Assembly: GCA_027625915.1 (NCBI GenBank)
Contig: JANTQA010000012.1
Span: 1,085,001 to 1,149,000 of the forward strand
Direction: 5' to 3'
DNA length: 64,000 nucleotides
Source: Anaeramoeba flamelloides
Lineage: Eukaryota; Metamonada; Anaeramoebidae
Positions 1-11,799 of the stretch are shown here, piece by piece. A program made the position numbers and the translations under genes. The notes under the pieces are model-generated. The model was given only the letters and a program-made list of their open reading frames with translations. It had not been told where the DNA came from and ran no database searches. Every line of letters begins with the position of its first letter. Position 1 is the first letter of the stretch.

Positions 1-672
1 CACACCTTTTGTTGGGTTTATATTTTTTTCTTTTATTCAAGGATCAATTTCAATCATTCATATTAACAAATCTCTCGATCCAAAAGATAAGTTAATAAAA
101 ACTAAACATTTAATCAAAAAAAAAGTTCTATTTATCGAAAAATTCAAGATTCAACTCTGATTTACTTTTGATTTCCTTTTCTTTTCACAAATAGTGCAGC
201 GAATAATATTTTAGTTTCAAAGTTTCATTATCCGTTGGCACTCAAAAATCTTTTTTTTTCAGTAAGGTTGTAAAACAATTATAATTTTTCAAAATGTTAA
301 AACGTATCTACCGCCTTAAATGTTTTTATCAATCATAAAGAATTAAATATAAATATAAAGATAAAATATTTTGAAGGAATATCTAAATAATTGATTTTGT
401 AAAAAGGAAGTCTCCAAAAACTACTCTTTTTAAAAAGAAAAATCATAATCTCAAAAAAATATGATAATTTTGAGGTTAAAATTATTTTTGCCAAAAATCT
501 TGGAATATATATAGAAGATAATATTAAATTATCAATAACATTAAATTAATTACCATTAAAAAAAATATATTGGAAAAAAACAAAAAAAAAAAAATTAAAA
601 TGAAAAGAAAATTCATTATAAAAATAATTATATGTAGAAAATATTTTAAAAACTTATACAAATCATTTGATC
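1..672. other. intergenic, A/T-rich, nothing recognised
   Basis: This stretch lies downstream of the coiled-coil gene, which ends at 673. It is A/T-rich with many A and T runs and no open frame of note. No RNA gene or repeat was recognised by eye. Confidence 0.5.
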
Positions 673-3423
673 TTATTTTTTTTTAATTAAATCTTTCAGC
701 AGTTTAGAAATAGAATTCTTTTCATTTATTAATTCTTTATTTCTATTATCTAAATTTTGAATTTGTTCTAATAAACTTTTTTCATTACTTTTTGAATTTT
801 TCATTTTTTTTTTAATTTGATTAATTTCTTGAATTTTATTATTTAGCATTTTAGACAAAGAATTATAATCGGATTCCTTTTGTCTTATTAAGGAATTCTG
901 CTGTTCATGATTCAATTTCATCTGGAGGTAATCTGTTTGTTCTAATAATATGTTTATTTTTTTCGATCTTGAAAATTTTTTTTTACTTTTTTTTGAATAA
1001 TTATTTTTCAAATCTTCAATGATCTCTTTAAGTTGCTCGATTTCGTTGGAAAATTTTGATTCCAATTCTTCAATATTAATAAGATATTTTTTATTTTGTT
1101 TTTGGGTTGACTCTAAGATAAATTCCTTCCTTTCGATATGATCTTTTAATTCTTGAATTTGGCTTATATACGAATGTGTCGACAAGGTTATATTTTTTTC
1201 TAATTCTACAATTTTATCTTTATATTTTTCATTTTTCTCCACATTTTTGAAATAATTGGAATTAATTTCTTGTAAATTTTGTGAAGTGTTTTGAAAAGAT
1301 TTGTGTTTTATTTTTAAAGAATCATTACCATTGCCATTGACATTGGCATTATGCTTATTTTGCAAAAAAATATTTCGCTTTTTTGAATTATAATTTTTTA
1401 TTATCATTTTTAATTTTATATTTTCTTTTTTTAATTTCAAAATAACAATTTCTAATGGATCTGATGTTTTTTTATTATTGAGATTATTCAATACAGAATC
1501 ATTATTCAAATCATCATCCCTTTTCTCAGAATTCTTCTTTTCATTTTTATTTTCTGTTTGCTCAAATAGTTTTTTTGTCTGTAATTCAATTAATTTATTA
1601 TTTTGTTGAGAAAAGTCATGTTGAATATTTTGTAATTTTTGATCAAATAAAATTAATTTGTTTACCAAATATTCAATTTTCATATGATATTCTAAATTTA
1701 AAAAGTTTTCTAACGATCTTTCCCCATTTAGAATAATTGATTTATTCTTTGTTATCAATGGCTTTAGTTTTTTATTATTTTTTATTTTGTTCTTTTTGTT
1801 TTCATTAATAATTAATTCGAGTTTTTTAATGGTTTCCTTTAATTCATCCTTTTCAATTTCCAATTCAATTGTTTCTTGTTCGTTTTTTTTATTATCCACT
1901 TGCAACTCATCTTTGATTAGAATTAAGGTACTATTTTTATTTGCTAATTCCAAATTTTCATTTTTAGATTTCTGTAATTTTTTTACTAATTTGTTTTTTT
2001 CTAATTGGAAATTATCCATTTTATTGCTTACTTCTAAATAGCTTTCCTGTGCAATTTCCAATTCTTGATTTAATTGACTTTCCCTTTTGTCTTTATTGTT
2101 AATAATGTCTTGCAGTTGGGCGTTTTTTTCAATTAATTCCTTTCTTTCACACATCATTTTTTCAATTTGATCATTTAAAATATTTATTTTTTCTTGAGAT
2201 TCTTGGATATTGCGATTAATATTGATAAATTCATTTTTTCGGGGTTGGCTTTGTTTATTCCCCTCTTCATCGTCAAGGTTTTCATTGCTCTCATCGTCAT
2301 TTATTTGAGATAGTTGTTTAATTTGTTTTTGAAAGTTAATTTTTTCAGTTTCTAATTCTTCAATTTTTTCTTTTAAAGTTATTTGGTAATTCCGATAAAT
2401 TTTTAATTGATCTTTTTGGAGTTTAATTTTCTTTTCAAATTCCCCATTTGTTTTTGAAAGTGTTTTATTTTCGATCATATTGATCCGATCGCCACCGTTA
2501 CCTTCACCATTGCTATTATTATTATCATTTTCAATATTAATATCATCGCTATTGGTATTTTCAAGAGTTTTTTTCTTATTTTCTTTGAGTTTCATAATTT
2601 TTTGTCTTTGTTTATTAATTGTAGCAAGTAATTTTTTGTTTGCTATTTCAATTTCTGTTAATTCTTTTTTGAATCCAACGTTTTTTTTCTTTTTAGAATC
2701 TAATTTTTGTTCAATTTCTAATATTTGTTCTTCAAGCCCCTCATTTGTTAAACTATTTTTCTTGATTGTATTTTTTAGTTTTCTGATTTCTAATTCTTGT
2801 TTTTGAATTTTTATTTTGTTTTCATAATTGCCTTCAAGGAAACCATTCCCAATTTTCTCTGTTTTTAATTTGCTTAATTCGTTTTGTAAATCTAAGATTT
2901 GTTTTTTTAATTGCTCTTTTTCTTGTTCTTTTTCAATTTCTTTTTCAATTTCTTTTTCTTTTTCTTGTTTTTCATTTTCTTTAATAGTTGTGTTTTCTTT
3001 TTGGTGAGAATCCAAAAGATCTTGCTCCAATCTAAATATTTTTTCAACAGATTTGTTCATTGAAATTTCAAGTTGAGAACTAAGCATTTTTTGTTGTTTT
3101 TTTAATTGCCCAATTTGGATAATTAATTTGGAATTTTGTTCTTGTAAAACAACCGAATTGTTTTGCTCCTTTCTTAAGTCTTCTTTTAATTCTTTTTGCT
3201 CACTGGAAGATTTTGTATTTTGTTTTTTGAGTTTTACCAATTGCTCATGAAATTTTTTACAAATTATTGTTTGTTTTTTTAATGTTTTGATTGTTTTGTT
3301 TAATTGCAAATTACGTTGGTGCAATTCCTTTTCAGAATCTTCATATTTTTGATTGATTCGAACAAGGTGTTGTTGAAGCGAAGTAACATCTAAGCTATTT
3401 TTTTTTTGTTTTTTTGAACTCAT
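673..3423 (-). CDS. large coiled-coil protein, 916 aa, function unknown
   Basis: A single uninterrupted frame of 916 codons ends in TAA. I take the ATG at 3421-3423 as the start; the frame opens two codons further upstream but only with TTG. The protein is almost entirely heptad-like, rich in Lys, Glu, Asn, Gln, Leu and Ile, and reads as long coiled coil. A Lys/Glu-only stretch lies near residues 155-175 and Asn/Asp/Gly-rich linkers near 295-315 and 375-395. No signal peptide, membrane segment or catalytic motif is visible. Such proteins are usually cytoskeletal, centrosomal or vesicle-tethering scaffolds, but nothing here identifies which. Upstream sequence on the minus strand contains a GTAAGA-like donor near 3527, so a 5'UTR intron is possible. 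Existence as a real gene is near certain from length; function is not assigned. Confidence 0.9.
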   Translation of the reverse strand: MSSKKQKKNSLDVTSLQQHLVRINQKYEDSEKELHQRNLQLNKTIKTLKKQTIICKKFHEQLVKLKKQNTKSSSEQKELKEDLRKEQNNSVVLQEQNSKLIIQIGQLKKQQKMLSSQLEISMNKSVEKIFRLEQDLLDSHQKENTTIKENEKQEKEKEIEKEIEKEQEKEQLKKQILDLQNELSKLKTEKIGNGFLEGNYENKIKIQKQELEIRKLKNTIKKNSLTNEGLEEQILEIEQKLDSKKKKNVGFKKELTEIEIANKKLLATINKQRQKIMKLKENKKKTLENTNSDDINIENDNNNSNGEGNGGDRINMIENKTLSKTNGEFEKKIKLQKDQLKIYRNYQITLKEKIEELETEKINFQKQIKQLSQINDDESNENLDDEEGNKQSQPRKNEFININRNIQESQEKINILNDQIEKMMCERKELIEKNAQLQDIINNKDKRESQLNQELEIAQESYLEVSNKMDNFQLEKNKLVKKLQKSKNENLELANKNSTLILIKDELQVDNKKNEQETIELEIEKDELKETIKKLELIINENKKNKIKNNKKLKPLITKNKSIILNGERSLENFLNLEYHMKIEYLVNKLILFDQKLQNIQHDFSQQNNKLIELQTKKLFEQTENKNEKKNSEKRDDDLNNDSVLNNLNNKKTSDPLEIVILKLKKENIKLKMIIKNYNSKKRNIFLQNKHNANVNGNGNDSLKIKHKSFQNTSQNLQEINSNYFKNVEKNEKYKDKIVELEKNITLSTHSYISQIQELKDHIERKEFILESTQKQNKKYLINIEELESKFSNEIEQLKEIIEDLKNNYSKKSKKKFSRSKKINILLEQTDYLQMKLNHEQQNSLIRQKESDYNSLSKMLNNKIQEINQIKKKMKNSKSNEKSLLEQIQNLDNRNKELINEKNSISKLLKDLIKKK

Positions 3424-4007
3424 TAGCAACCCTTTGAGAAGAAGTGTTCAAGTGGAATTAATTCGAGTTTCCTTTTTTAAAGTTAATTAAACAATTTATA
3501 AAATAACAAAAAATGAGAAATTTCTTACTTTTTTTTTTTGCTTAATTTTAAGATTAATGTGTTTAGGATTAAACAGTGTACTTGAGATTAAAGAAATAAA
3601 AACTCTCTGTAAGATTAGAATTTAAATCACAAACGATAGGAATTATATTACAATTTTGAACAAAGAAGATTTTAGGTTAATAACAAAAAATAGAACAAAT
3701 TTTTCTTTTGGAGTGTTCAAAAAATCAAAACCCAAAATTAAAACTAATCCATCTAATTTCTTCAATTCAAAAAGAGAAACAAGATGAGAATGGTACTTAT
3801 TTACCTAACAAAATAATTTTAACTTTTACTTGACTTTTAGTACTATTTTTTGTAAAGCCGAAAGAAAATTTTTAATCCTATATTTTTCGACTATTCTTAA
3901 TTAGGTTTTTTTAAATGCACATTTTTGTTTTAATAACAAATATTTTGCTTTGTCAAAAAAAAATCCCTAAAAGAAGTAATTATGACCTCAGTCTTTGTAA
4001 ACTCAAA

Positions 4008-4433
4008 GAGTTGTCAAGACTTTCTCCGAAATTTTAAACACACACCCAACTTCAGCATTTTCCAAAAGTTTAACATTAAAGTAAAATGAAACCCAAATCA
4101 AAAAAACAAAAAAAAAGATCTAAAAACATAATAGATCATTTTTTTGAGAAGAAATAATAAAAAAAGAGTCACTTCATTTTCATTTCCGTTTAAAAATAGA
4201 GTCACAAATTACTTTCTGTTTGTTTGAAAAGTCTATTTGTAAACAAAAACCTAAGAAAAAATACAGTAATGATTATTTTAAATTTATTTTTCAAATTACT
4301 ACAAAACAGAGATAATTACTTTTATTTTGTTTTTTTGATTTGGGTTTTATTTTATTTTAATGTTAAACTTTTGGAAAATGCTGAGGTGTAGAGGCTCTTT
4401 ACAATTTAGAGATGATCTTGACAATTCTTTGAT
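4008..4433. repeat. palindromic element with ~105-nt inverted arms
   Basis: The arm at about 4008-4114 is the reverse complement, with mismatches, of about 4324-4433. Matching words include TTTCCAAAAGTTTAACATTA on the left and its inverse on the right. The roughly 210-nt centre shows no ORF. The structure fits a MITE-type foldback element or a stem-loop; no clear target-site duplication was read. Confidence 0.6.
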
Positions 4434-4582
4434 TATACTTAATATCTGACTATTTAATCATTGACTCTAAACTGACAAGAAACCCAAGGTAAAGATACAA
4501 TATATTTTCTATTCAAGACTTTTCTGTTCAAAACAGGATATTGTTGTAATAAAATATTTTATTATAAATCCAAAAAATTTCA

Positions 4583-4697
4583 ATATATAGTAGTGAAAAA
4601 AATACTGTTTTTGAAAAAAATCCTCGACAAGATTTGTAATTGTCAATTTTAGGAAAATTGATGTATAATTTCTTATATTTGAAATCAAATACTTTTT
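4583..4697. repeat. solo arm of the foldback family at 24351-24876
   Basis: The sequence from TATATAGTAGTGAAAAAAAT onward matches the left arm of the foldback element at 24351-24876 in the same orientation. It includes the shared core GACAAGATTT followed by a TAATTGT-like word. No second arm is present here, so this is a truncated copy. Confidence 0.55.
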
Positions 4698-4799
4698 TTT
4701 TAAGAATTGAACTTTTTAAAATGAATACTCATTCACTTATTATAATGATGATTAATGAAATTATTCTTGTTCACAATACTATTTGTTTCAAAATAAATT

Positions 4800-5690
4800 G
4801 AACAAAATTTTCATTCAGCTTTCCACAAAATTATTTTTTTATTTTGATGTTACTTTTCAAATTTTTCATTATTAAAAACAGTTCAATTTTTTAATTTATC
4901 TTTAAGAATTGGGAGAGCTTTGATTATTTATTTTAATTTTTGGTCAGCTTTGATTTTTTTGGAAACCGAATGAAAATTTTGATTTTTTTATTTTATAATT
5001 ACCAGAAAAAAAAAAGTCAAAAAATTCACAATTTCCAAAATTCAGAAAGAAAAAAAAAAATACATAGGATCCCAAGAGTAAAAATCTAATTAAAAAAATA
5101 AATTAAATACGATTCTCAATCCAAAAAATTTAAATTTTTTAAAAAAGATTCTTTGGTTCTTAATTACAAAAAATTCTATTTACATAAAAAAAACAAATTC
5201 AAAGAGTTCTTCAATTACTGAAAATTACATATTAAAATAAAAATTGTCCTTTTTCTTATCTTAAATTTCCAAATAGTTAAATCTTTTCAATTTAGAAAAA
5301 ATAGTTTTCCATGAAGTCTACGGTCAATTTATTTAATTTAATTCGATTTGTGGTTATTTTATAACCCTGTAAATTTGACAAAGTATGGATTGTGTGACAT
5401 ATTTGATAAAAAAATAAGTCATTTGAGAAATAAAATAATAATTTTTGAGATATCTAAAAACACCAAAGAAGATACTTCAAAACTGACGAAATAGTTTTCA
5501 AATCATTATTTTTATCATTTTTAATTGGAAATTGAGTGTCATCTTTGGCGTTTTTGCGAAAAATGTATTCGTTTTTGATTGTTGTTTTTTGGAAATTGAT
5601 CAGGCTTCACGTGTTGGATAGTTTTTTAATTATTATTGAACACTCATTAATTTTATAATTTTTTTTTTTTGCATTTCAGAAAATTATTTT
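4800..5690. repeat. dispersed repeat family I, copy 1
   Basis: Collinear, diverged similarity to about 30330-31020 in the same orientation. Shared landmarks are GAATGAAAATTTTGATTTTT, a TAACCCT-TAAATTTGA-AAAGTATGG block and AACACTCATTAATTTTATAA versus its relative near 30975. A partial third copy lies at about 43830-44045. No coding potential is visible; probably an old non-autonomous element. Confidence 0.55.
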
Positions 5691-6416
5691 TCACCATAAT
5701 GAATTAGCCATTAACAAATATTTTTTTACAAATTAAAAAAAAACAAAAAATTCCAAATATTGTAATTTTCAATCAACATATAATCAATTAAATGTGTTTT
5801 TTGTGCCTTATAGCATTGTATTCTAACACAATGTGGTATAAGATATGGATAGTTCTTAAACGACTTTGGTTAACTATTTTTTTTATTCAAAAAATAAATA
5901 ATTAAAATAAATGTCTTACATTCCTAAAAATATCATATAATTATTTGATATCAGAAGATTTAATAGTTTTTATTTATACTATCGCAAACTAATAAACAAA
6001 CTGAATTATTATTAAGAATAATTAAATGAATAAATAACACCTTTGGATATTTAAATAGTTTTATGAGGATCGAGTTGAATATTGATCTTTTTAAAATAAA
6101 TTTGCCCCTCTTTTTTTGGAAATAGCGTAATACAGCAAATATGGAATTCTAAAGAGAAATTAGAGGATTTGAAAAGAAAAAATCGTTACTTGAAATTTTA
6201 GGTCAACTCTTAACTTCTGAGTATTGAGAAACCATAAAAGGAAAGAAATTGAAAAATTGACTAAACAACAAAAAGGTAAATGAAAATATTAATCCTTTTT
6301 AGGGTTTTTTATTTTTGGGTAATTAAAAAAAGTATGGTTAAAAAAATTACTATTTTAGCATAAAAAAAAAATTAAATAAGTCGAAAGAGTAAATTATCTT
6401 TCTTGGTAATTATCAT

Positions 6417-6893
6417 TTAGTTTTTTTTTTTTCCTTTTCCTTTTTTTTTACCTTTTCCTTTTTTTTTACCTTTCCCTTTTCCTTTTCCTTTTCCTTTACC
6501 TTTACCCTTTCCTTTTTTTTTCCCCTTACTCTTCTTTGTGTTTCTCCTTTTTCTTTTTCCTTTCCCCTTAAATTCTTCTCTTTCATCTTCATCCAAAACA
6601 AAATGTTGTTTGGTTTGGTATACACACTCGTCTTCTACCAAGTCTGCAAGTGTCCTATTAAAATAGTGTCTCCATACTTTTGAAACTTCCCAGTTTTCTT
6701 GGATATAATTAACAATTGCTGGTCTTGATAAACCTTTTTTGCTTCTTGTTGTGCAAAGTGCCTTATAGATCATGACTTTATAGGTTGGGTTTTTTACTAC
6801 TTTTTTTGTTCTTCTTCTTTTTCTGGTTTTTTTTGCTTGAACTTCACTGCTTGAAGAGGAGGAGTTGTCAGAGCTTGATTCGGATGAACTCAT
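6417..6893 (-). CDS. linker histone H1/H5-like protein with winged-helix domain, 158 aa
   Basis: The ATG at 6891-6893 opens a 158-codon frame ending in TAA. Order of parts: a Ser/Glu/Asp-rich start (residues 1-19), a basic patch (20-35), a winged-helix H15-type globular domain (about 35-101, beginning PTYKVMIYKAL and ending with the wing YQTKQHFVL), an acidic hinge (101-108), and an extremely basic tail (109-158) made almost only of Gly and Lys in GKGK/KKKGK units. This is the architecture of eukaryotic linker histones, which bind nucleosome entry/exit DNA and compact chromatin. The tail lacks the Ala/Pro residues usual in animal H1. The gene is intronless as read. A DNA-binding winged-helix protein other than H1 is the main alternative. 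The polypurine-rich tail coding region is repetitive and could vary in length. Confidence 0.8.
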   Translation of the reverse strand: MSSSESSSDNSSSSSSEVQAKKTRKRRRTKKVVKNPTYKVMIYKALCTTRSKKGLSRPAIVNYIQENWEVSKVWRHYFNRTLADLVEDECVYQTKQHFVLDEDEREEFKGKGKRKRRNTKKSKGKKKGKGKGKGKGKGKGKGKKKGKGKKKGKGKKKN

Positions 6894-7472
6894 TGTAATA
6901 ATAATTTATTAAATTAATTGTTTTGTTTTCAAAAAAAAATGATTATTGTTCTGTGATATTTTGGTTTTAATTGGAAATATTCGAAATTTTTAATTCAGAT
7001 AATTAAAAAAACGGTTAATTTAATAAAAAATCAACAAATATTAGTTTTAAATTATAATGGGTTCATTGGCTCATCTTCTTCATGAATTCATTTAATTTGA
7101 AAAAAGTTTGTTCAAATATGAGAAATCAATTTTTGATCTAGTAACGTATTTAAAATGATTATTTTATATTTTAACAAGTTTGATTAGAAGAGATTTCAAG
7201 ATAAATTATCCATAATATTGATTATTTGAATGAACCACCTCAATCTGTCTTTAGTTTTTTCTTTGTTCTCTATAATTTTTTCTTATTAATCGATTTAACG
7301 TATTTTACTTTTTCTTATTTCATGTGTCGATCAATCATCATTTTCAGAAGTTTACTGAAATATATCAGAAGTTTTTATTCAACCTCTTGTTTTAAGATTT
7401 AGAGAACTGTGTTTTGAGTGAAATATTTTGATAATTAAAATGAACAATCTTTCATCTCCTATTTGAAAAAAT

Positions 7473-7646
7473 TACTGGTGTTTGAATTATAAAGGGTGAA
7501 AAAATTTTCACTTCTTTTACGATTTCCTTTTTCAAATACAGTCTTGACAAATTACAACCTATTTCTTTGAGAACTATATTTATTGTAAAAGAAAAGCAGA
7601 AAAAGGAAGTGAAATTTTTATCCAGTTTCCAATTCAAATACAAGTA
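7473..7646. repeat. imperfect hairpin element
   Basis: The arm at about 7473-7528 pairs with about 7587-7646. The left arm contains TTTGAATTATAAAGGGTGAA and the right arm the diverged inverse. Related hairpins occur at about 31910-32085 and, in part, at 52415-52520, so this is a dispersed foldback family rather than a one-off stem-loop. Confidence 0.55.
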
Positions 7647-8261
7647 ATTCGAACTTAATTTTTTGGAAACTTCTTAAGAATGAAAGATCAAAGAGTAAAA
7701 AGATAGTTAAGGTGAGACACACAGAGAAAAATTTTGTCTCAGACACCAAAAATTATTTATAAAACTACAAACAAAATCATTAAAAAGTTTTTTACAGAAA
7801 TGTAAAAAAAATCCGTTTTGGTTTTTTAATTTGTGGTTTTGAAAATTGTTTCTATTTGTTTTTGAAAATAATTGTTGTTTTTTTTTAAAAGACCGAGTGT
7901 TTTTGGATTTTTAATTGTTGTTTTTAAAATTTCATTTTGTTGTCCTGAAAAATACAATTCAGCAAAATTGTATATTCCAAATCAAACAATATATATTATA
8001 GTACTTTCGACCAAATTGTTGCCCCACAATCTTCCAAGTTCATTCGCCCTATTTTTGAACTAATCCAATCAAATTTAAACAAACTGTCACCAAAATCCAC
8101 AACCACCAGATCTTTGAGTTTGATCAAAAAAAAAAAAAAAAACAAAAAAAAGACAAAGATTTTCTGAAAAACTGTTTTGTGTAGATCTAAATAGACAAAA
8201 TTGATTTCTTAAAATTTCAAGTTTTTTTGAAAACACTTCAAGGAAAATTTTTTCAAAAAAA

Positions 8262-8912
8262 AATCTCTAAATTTTGTATTTTTGAAATACACTCATATAA
8301 TAAACTATATTACACATTACAATTTTCAAAAAGGTTTACAACTTTAATAGATATTAATAGGAATTGAAAAAAAAATGAAATTTTTCAGTAATATTTTTTT
8401 CATTTTTAATTGTAAAATTTTTAAATTTTTTAATTGACTTAGTGAGGAGATATTTTTCAAGTATTTTTTTTAATAGTCTAAAAGGAAACATATTTTTCAA
8501 TTTGAAAATAGCACAAAATATTTCAATCAAAAGATATTGCTCAATTAAATTGAAAATCTGATTTTTTATCTGTTTTTGGAATATTTTTTATCATTTTATT
8601 TTTTTCCATGTTTGAGTTTTTATATACATTACCTGTTGTTTTCTGCAAATTACTTTAACATATATTCTTTTTTCAATCTTAATGTTCAATCAAAAATTAA
8701 TTCATTTCAACTTTTTCCAATAAAAAAATACCCTGAAAATAGGTGTTTTTTTCAAAAGTCGGTATTTTTGAACAGGGGGGTATTCAGATTTTCATGAGTT
8801 TAATAGCTATCCCTTTTTTATTACATAAAATTATGATAACTTTGAAAAAATAATTTATAAAAGAAGTATTACTGAAACCCAATGTATAGTTTTGGCTAAC
8901 TTTAATTTTTGG
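8262..8912. repeat. long inverted repeat, left copy
   Basis: About 650 nt that are a diverged reverse complement of 13070-13722. Landmarks include TTGTATTTTTGAAATACACT at the outer end, a block around TTTACAACTTTAATAGATAT, and TTCATGAGTTTAATAGCTAT near the inner end. The copies lie about 4.2 kb apart in opposite orientation. No ORF is conserved between them. Confidence 0.7.
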
Positions 8913-10050
8913 TATTTAAATTTTCCTTGCAGTGTAGTATGATTTAAAAATTTCTCTTTATTTTCTTTTTTTACTTTGACCAAAAGCATTGAAATCATCT
9001 CTTGTAATTACAGTATTTTATTTATTTACCTGGTTCTTTTTTGTGATATATGTTGGACGAACAAAGAATCCTAGATGAAACAATATTCCAGAATTGAAAA
9101 AAAAGTTAATTAGTCAAAATTATATACCATTAACATTCTACAAGAGCATTGGTCAAATCATTAAAAATCAATTTAATAGAATAATGAGAGCGAATTAGAT
9201 CTCTCAAAATATCATTTCTTATTGAATAATACAGATCTTTGGGGGTTTCATTGAATCTGAAGTAATGTTATTTTAAATGATCTTTAAAAAACACATTTTT
9301 GATTATATCTTGATAAATATTAAGTATTATGCACAAAGATAGACTTTATTCGAAAAATTGCATGCTCTTGAAAATTTTTAATTTTAAAAACAATTAAAAA
9401 CTAAAAAAACATTAGAACAATTTTCAAAACAACAATTAAAAATCAAAAAATTCCAAAAAAACAATAAAAAGTTTAAAAAAAAGATTTTTTTCAAGTCAAC
9501 AAGGATTATTTAACTAACTGTATGTAAAAAAACATTTTTTTTTATATATTATAAACAAAATAGAGATTATTATAAAATGAAAAATTGAGTTAAAAGTGTG
9601 TTATCTGTTAATATTGTATGAATATGAACCTTTTTATATTCGGTGAAGTAAAATAACAAACATTTTCAAAAAAACACCCATGAAAAGAATTTTACTAAAA
9701 AAAAAAAAAACTATTATACTAATTTTGGATTTTTTAAAAAACTTTTTTGATAATAAACATTATCAATTAACAAGACAGCTTTGGTCACAAATTATTTACC
9801 AAGATCTTTTACAATATAATTTGAAAAATCGAATTTTCAATGAAGAATTATTTTAAATTTAATTTAACAAATTTTCCATTTTTTTAACTATTCACACTTT
9901 ATTTTTTAACCCTGATGATATTGGAAATTTTTTTTTTTTCATAATTAATGAATTAGCTCAGTATATATTTACCTATAATTAAAATATGTTGTAATTCAGT
10001 ATAAATAGTATTATCCATAAATAACCCCCCCCCCCCAACGAAAATTATTA

Positions 10051-10246
10051 CAGTCAGTTCCACTTTCAAGAAACAAACTTTGAACAAAATTTAAAGCACA
10101 TAAACAACCCCAAATTAAGGTACAAAATTCGGATTCTAGTAAAATAAATTGTAAAAATAAAAATTACAAATAATATACTTGAGTTTGAAATTATTTTTTT
10201 CCTCAAATTTAGATCAAATTTTATGTCTTAAAAGTGGAACTGACTT
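10051..10246. mobile_element. MITE with CAGTCAGTTCCACTTT terminal inverted repeats, copy 1
   Basis: It begins CAGTCAGTTCCACTTTCAAG and ends with the inverse, AAAAGTGGAACTGACT, about 196 nt overall. Copies 2 and 3 are at 10931-11128 and 63109-63303, with similar lengths and internal blocks such as CCAAATTAAGGTACAAAATT. Termini starting CAGT next to TA resemble Tc1/mariner-type ends. The element encodes nothing, so it would be non-autonomous. Confidence 0.75.
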
Positions 10247-10249
10247 TTA

Positions 10250-10590
10250 TTTATTTAATTATTGTGAGAAAGGAGTAATCAAAGAAACTATACTAAAAAA
10301 AAAAGAGAAGAAGAAAAATAATTAAAACATTAAAGTAAAAAAAATATTATATCATTCACATAACCAAATTAAAAATTATCCACGTCCTGAAACAGAATGA
10401 GTAAAAACCCAATAGAAAGATTATTAATAATAAGATTCCACAAACTGTGATTAATAAATAGATATTCCACGACTCCGAAAAGTGGGGCACTATGTACCCG
10501 AATTTATATATTTTTTTACTATTTTAGGAATTTTTTATTTTCAATTTTTTTATTTTCATTTTTTCTTTATTACCTCAAGTTTTCTAACCT
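10250..10590. repeat. dispersed repeat family B, copy 1
   Basis: The segment is the diverged reverse complement of about 19034-19388; a partial third copy lies at about 57600-57758. Landmarks are GAGAAAGGAGTAATCAAAGA, CTGAAACAGAA, and CGACTCCGAAAAGTGGGGCA. It is flanked on the left by MITE copy 1. On the right there is a relic of a similar end (CCTAAAAGTGGAACTTAC at about 10588), suggesting nested insertions. Confidence 0.6.
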
Positions 10591-10930
10591 AAAAGTGGAA
10601 CTTACTATATAAATATTTTTGTAAATAATGAATAATTATATTTTTTGTCAAAGGATAACTTTGAAAAATTTCTGAATTGAAATTTTTGGTAAAGTTGATT
10701 TTCGAAATCTTAAATAGAAGTCAAAATAACAATAATTCTCATATTATAAAATTCATATTTAGAACTTCCAAAAGTAATTATTTTTCTATTTTGATAATAT
10801 CCAAGATTCACTCTATAACCATCAAGATAAAAAACGGAAAGATTAATTAGTTTTGTTTCCCTTTTAAAAAAACTGTTATGACATCAATATATTTCCAATC
10901 TGTAAAAATAATATATAAAAATAATTATTA

Positions 10931-11128
10931 CAGTCAGTTTCACTTTTAAGGCACAAACTTTCAAGGAAATTTAAAACACAAAAATAATCGTAAATTAAAG
11001 TACATAATTCAAATTCTAGTAATAATTTTTGTAAAAATTAAAATTCCAAATTTTGTTGCCTTAATTTGATATTTTTTTGTGCCTTAATTTTTGTTGAAAG
11101 TTTGTGACTTAAAAGTGAAACTGACTGT
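10931..11128. mobile_element. MITE with CAGTCAG termini, copy 2
   Basis: It starts CAGTCAGTTTCACTTTTAAG and ends CTTAAAAGTGAAACTGACTG followed by TA. The outer ~30 nt of both ends are inverted repeats. The flanking TA on both sides fits a TA target-site duplication, typical of Tc1/mariner-family insertions. It sits about 700 nt from copy 1. Confidence 0.78.
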
Positions 11129-11799
11129 AGGTTATTTATTTATTTTTTTTTGAAAAAAATCAATTATTTGCAACTAATTGACATTATAACAAATATAAGA
11201 AAGATATTTTAGAACTTCAGTAGTCTGATTATTAATAACCCAAACTTTAAATTTATCTTTTTATGCGGATTTTTTGCCGAAATTGTTATGAATTTTTAAC
11301 AATAAAAGGTTGTTTGTTTATTCTATGGAATTAAAAAATGGTGTTATACGACTAATTGAATTTTTAGAGATACCCGGACGATGCCACGTATATGGATATT
11401 CATAATTATAACTGAATTTAATTGTAAATTTCTCATTGATACAAAATAATCACTAAAGAGGATATGCAATTATTATTATTTTTTTTAATTTTGATAAATA
11501 TCTTTCAAATAGGGAATCAATTATTTTAACTACCAAAGAATTTATATGATATTTTTATTTTGGAAATTTATTTTTTCTTTGATTTTTTTTTTGTTTTTTA
11601 AAAAAATTAAAATTTCAAATGAATATTTTGCTCTATAAAATAATAACCCATTCCTAAAATTCCCTTGAATATAAAATTGATGTTTTTTTTTTAAAATGGA
11701 GTTGTTACATTCACAAGTTAAATAGCCAAAAAGAAGAAAGGGGAATTTCCCCTCTTATTAATTAATAAAAAAAAAAACAATTAAACCCCTGGTTGAGTT

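Larger units (their letters stand above)
3430..6416. other. intergenic with repeats, no gene seen
   Basis: About 3 kb without a supportable gene. It holds a palindromic element (about 4008-4433), a solo arm of another inverted-repeat family (about 4583-4697) and a dispersed repeat copy (about 4800-5690), all listed separately. The remainder is plain A/T-rich sequence. Confidence 0.5.

Noticed and set aside
9940-9970. TTAGCTCAGT word resembling a tRNA D-arm
   Set aside because: No acceptor, anticodon or T-arm can be formed around it; no tRNA was found anywhere in the window by eye.
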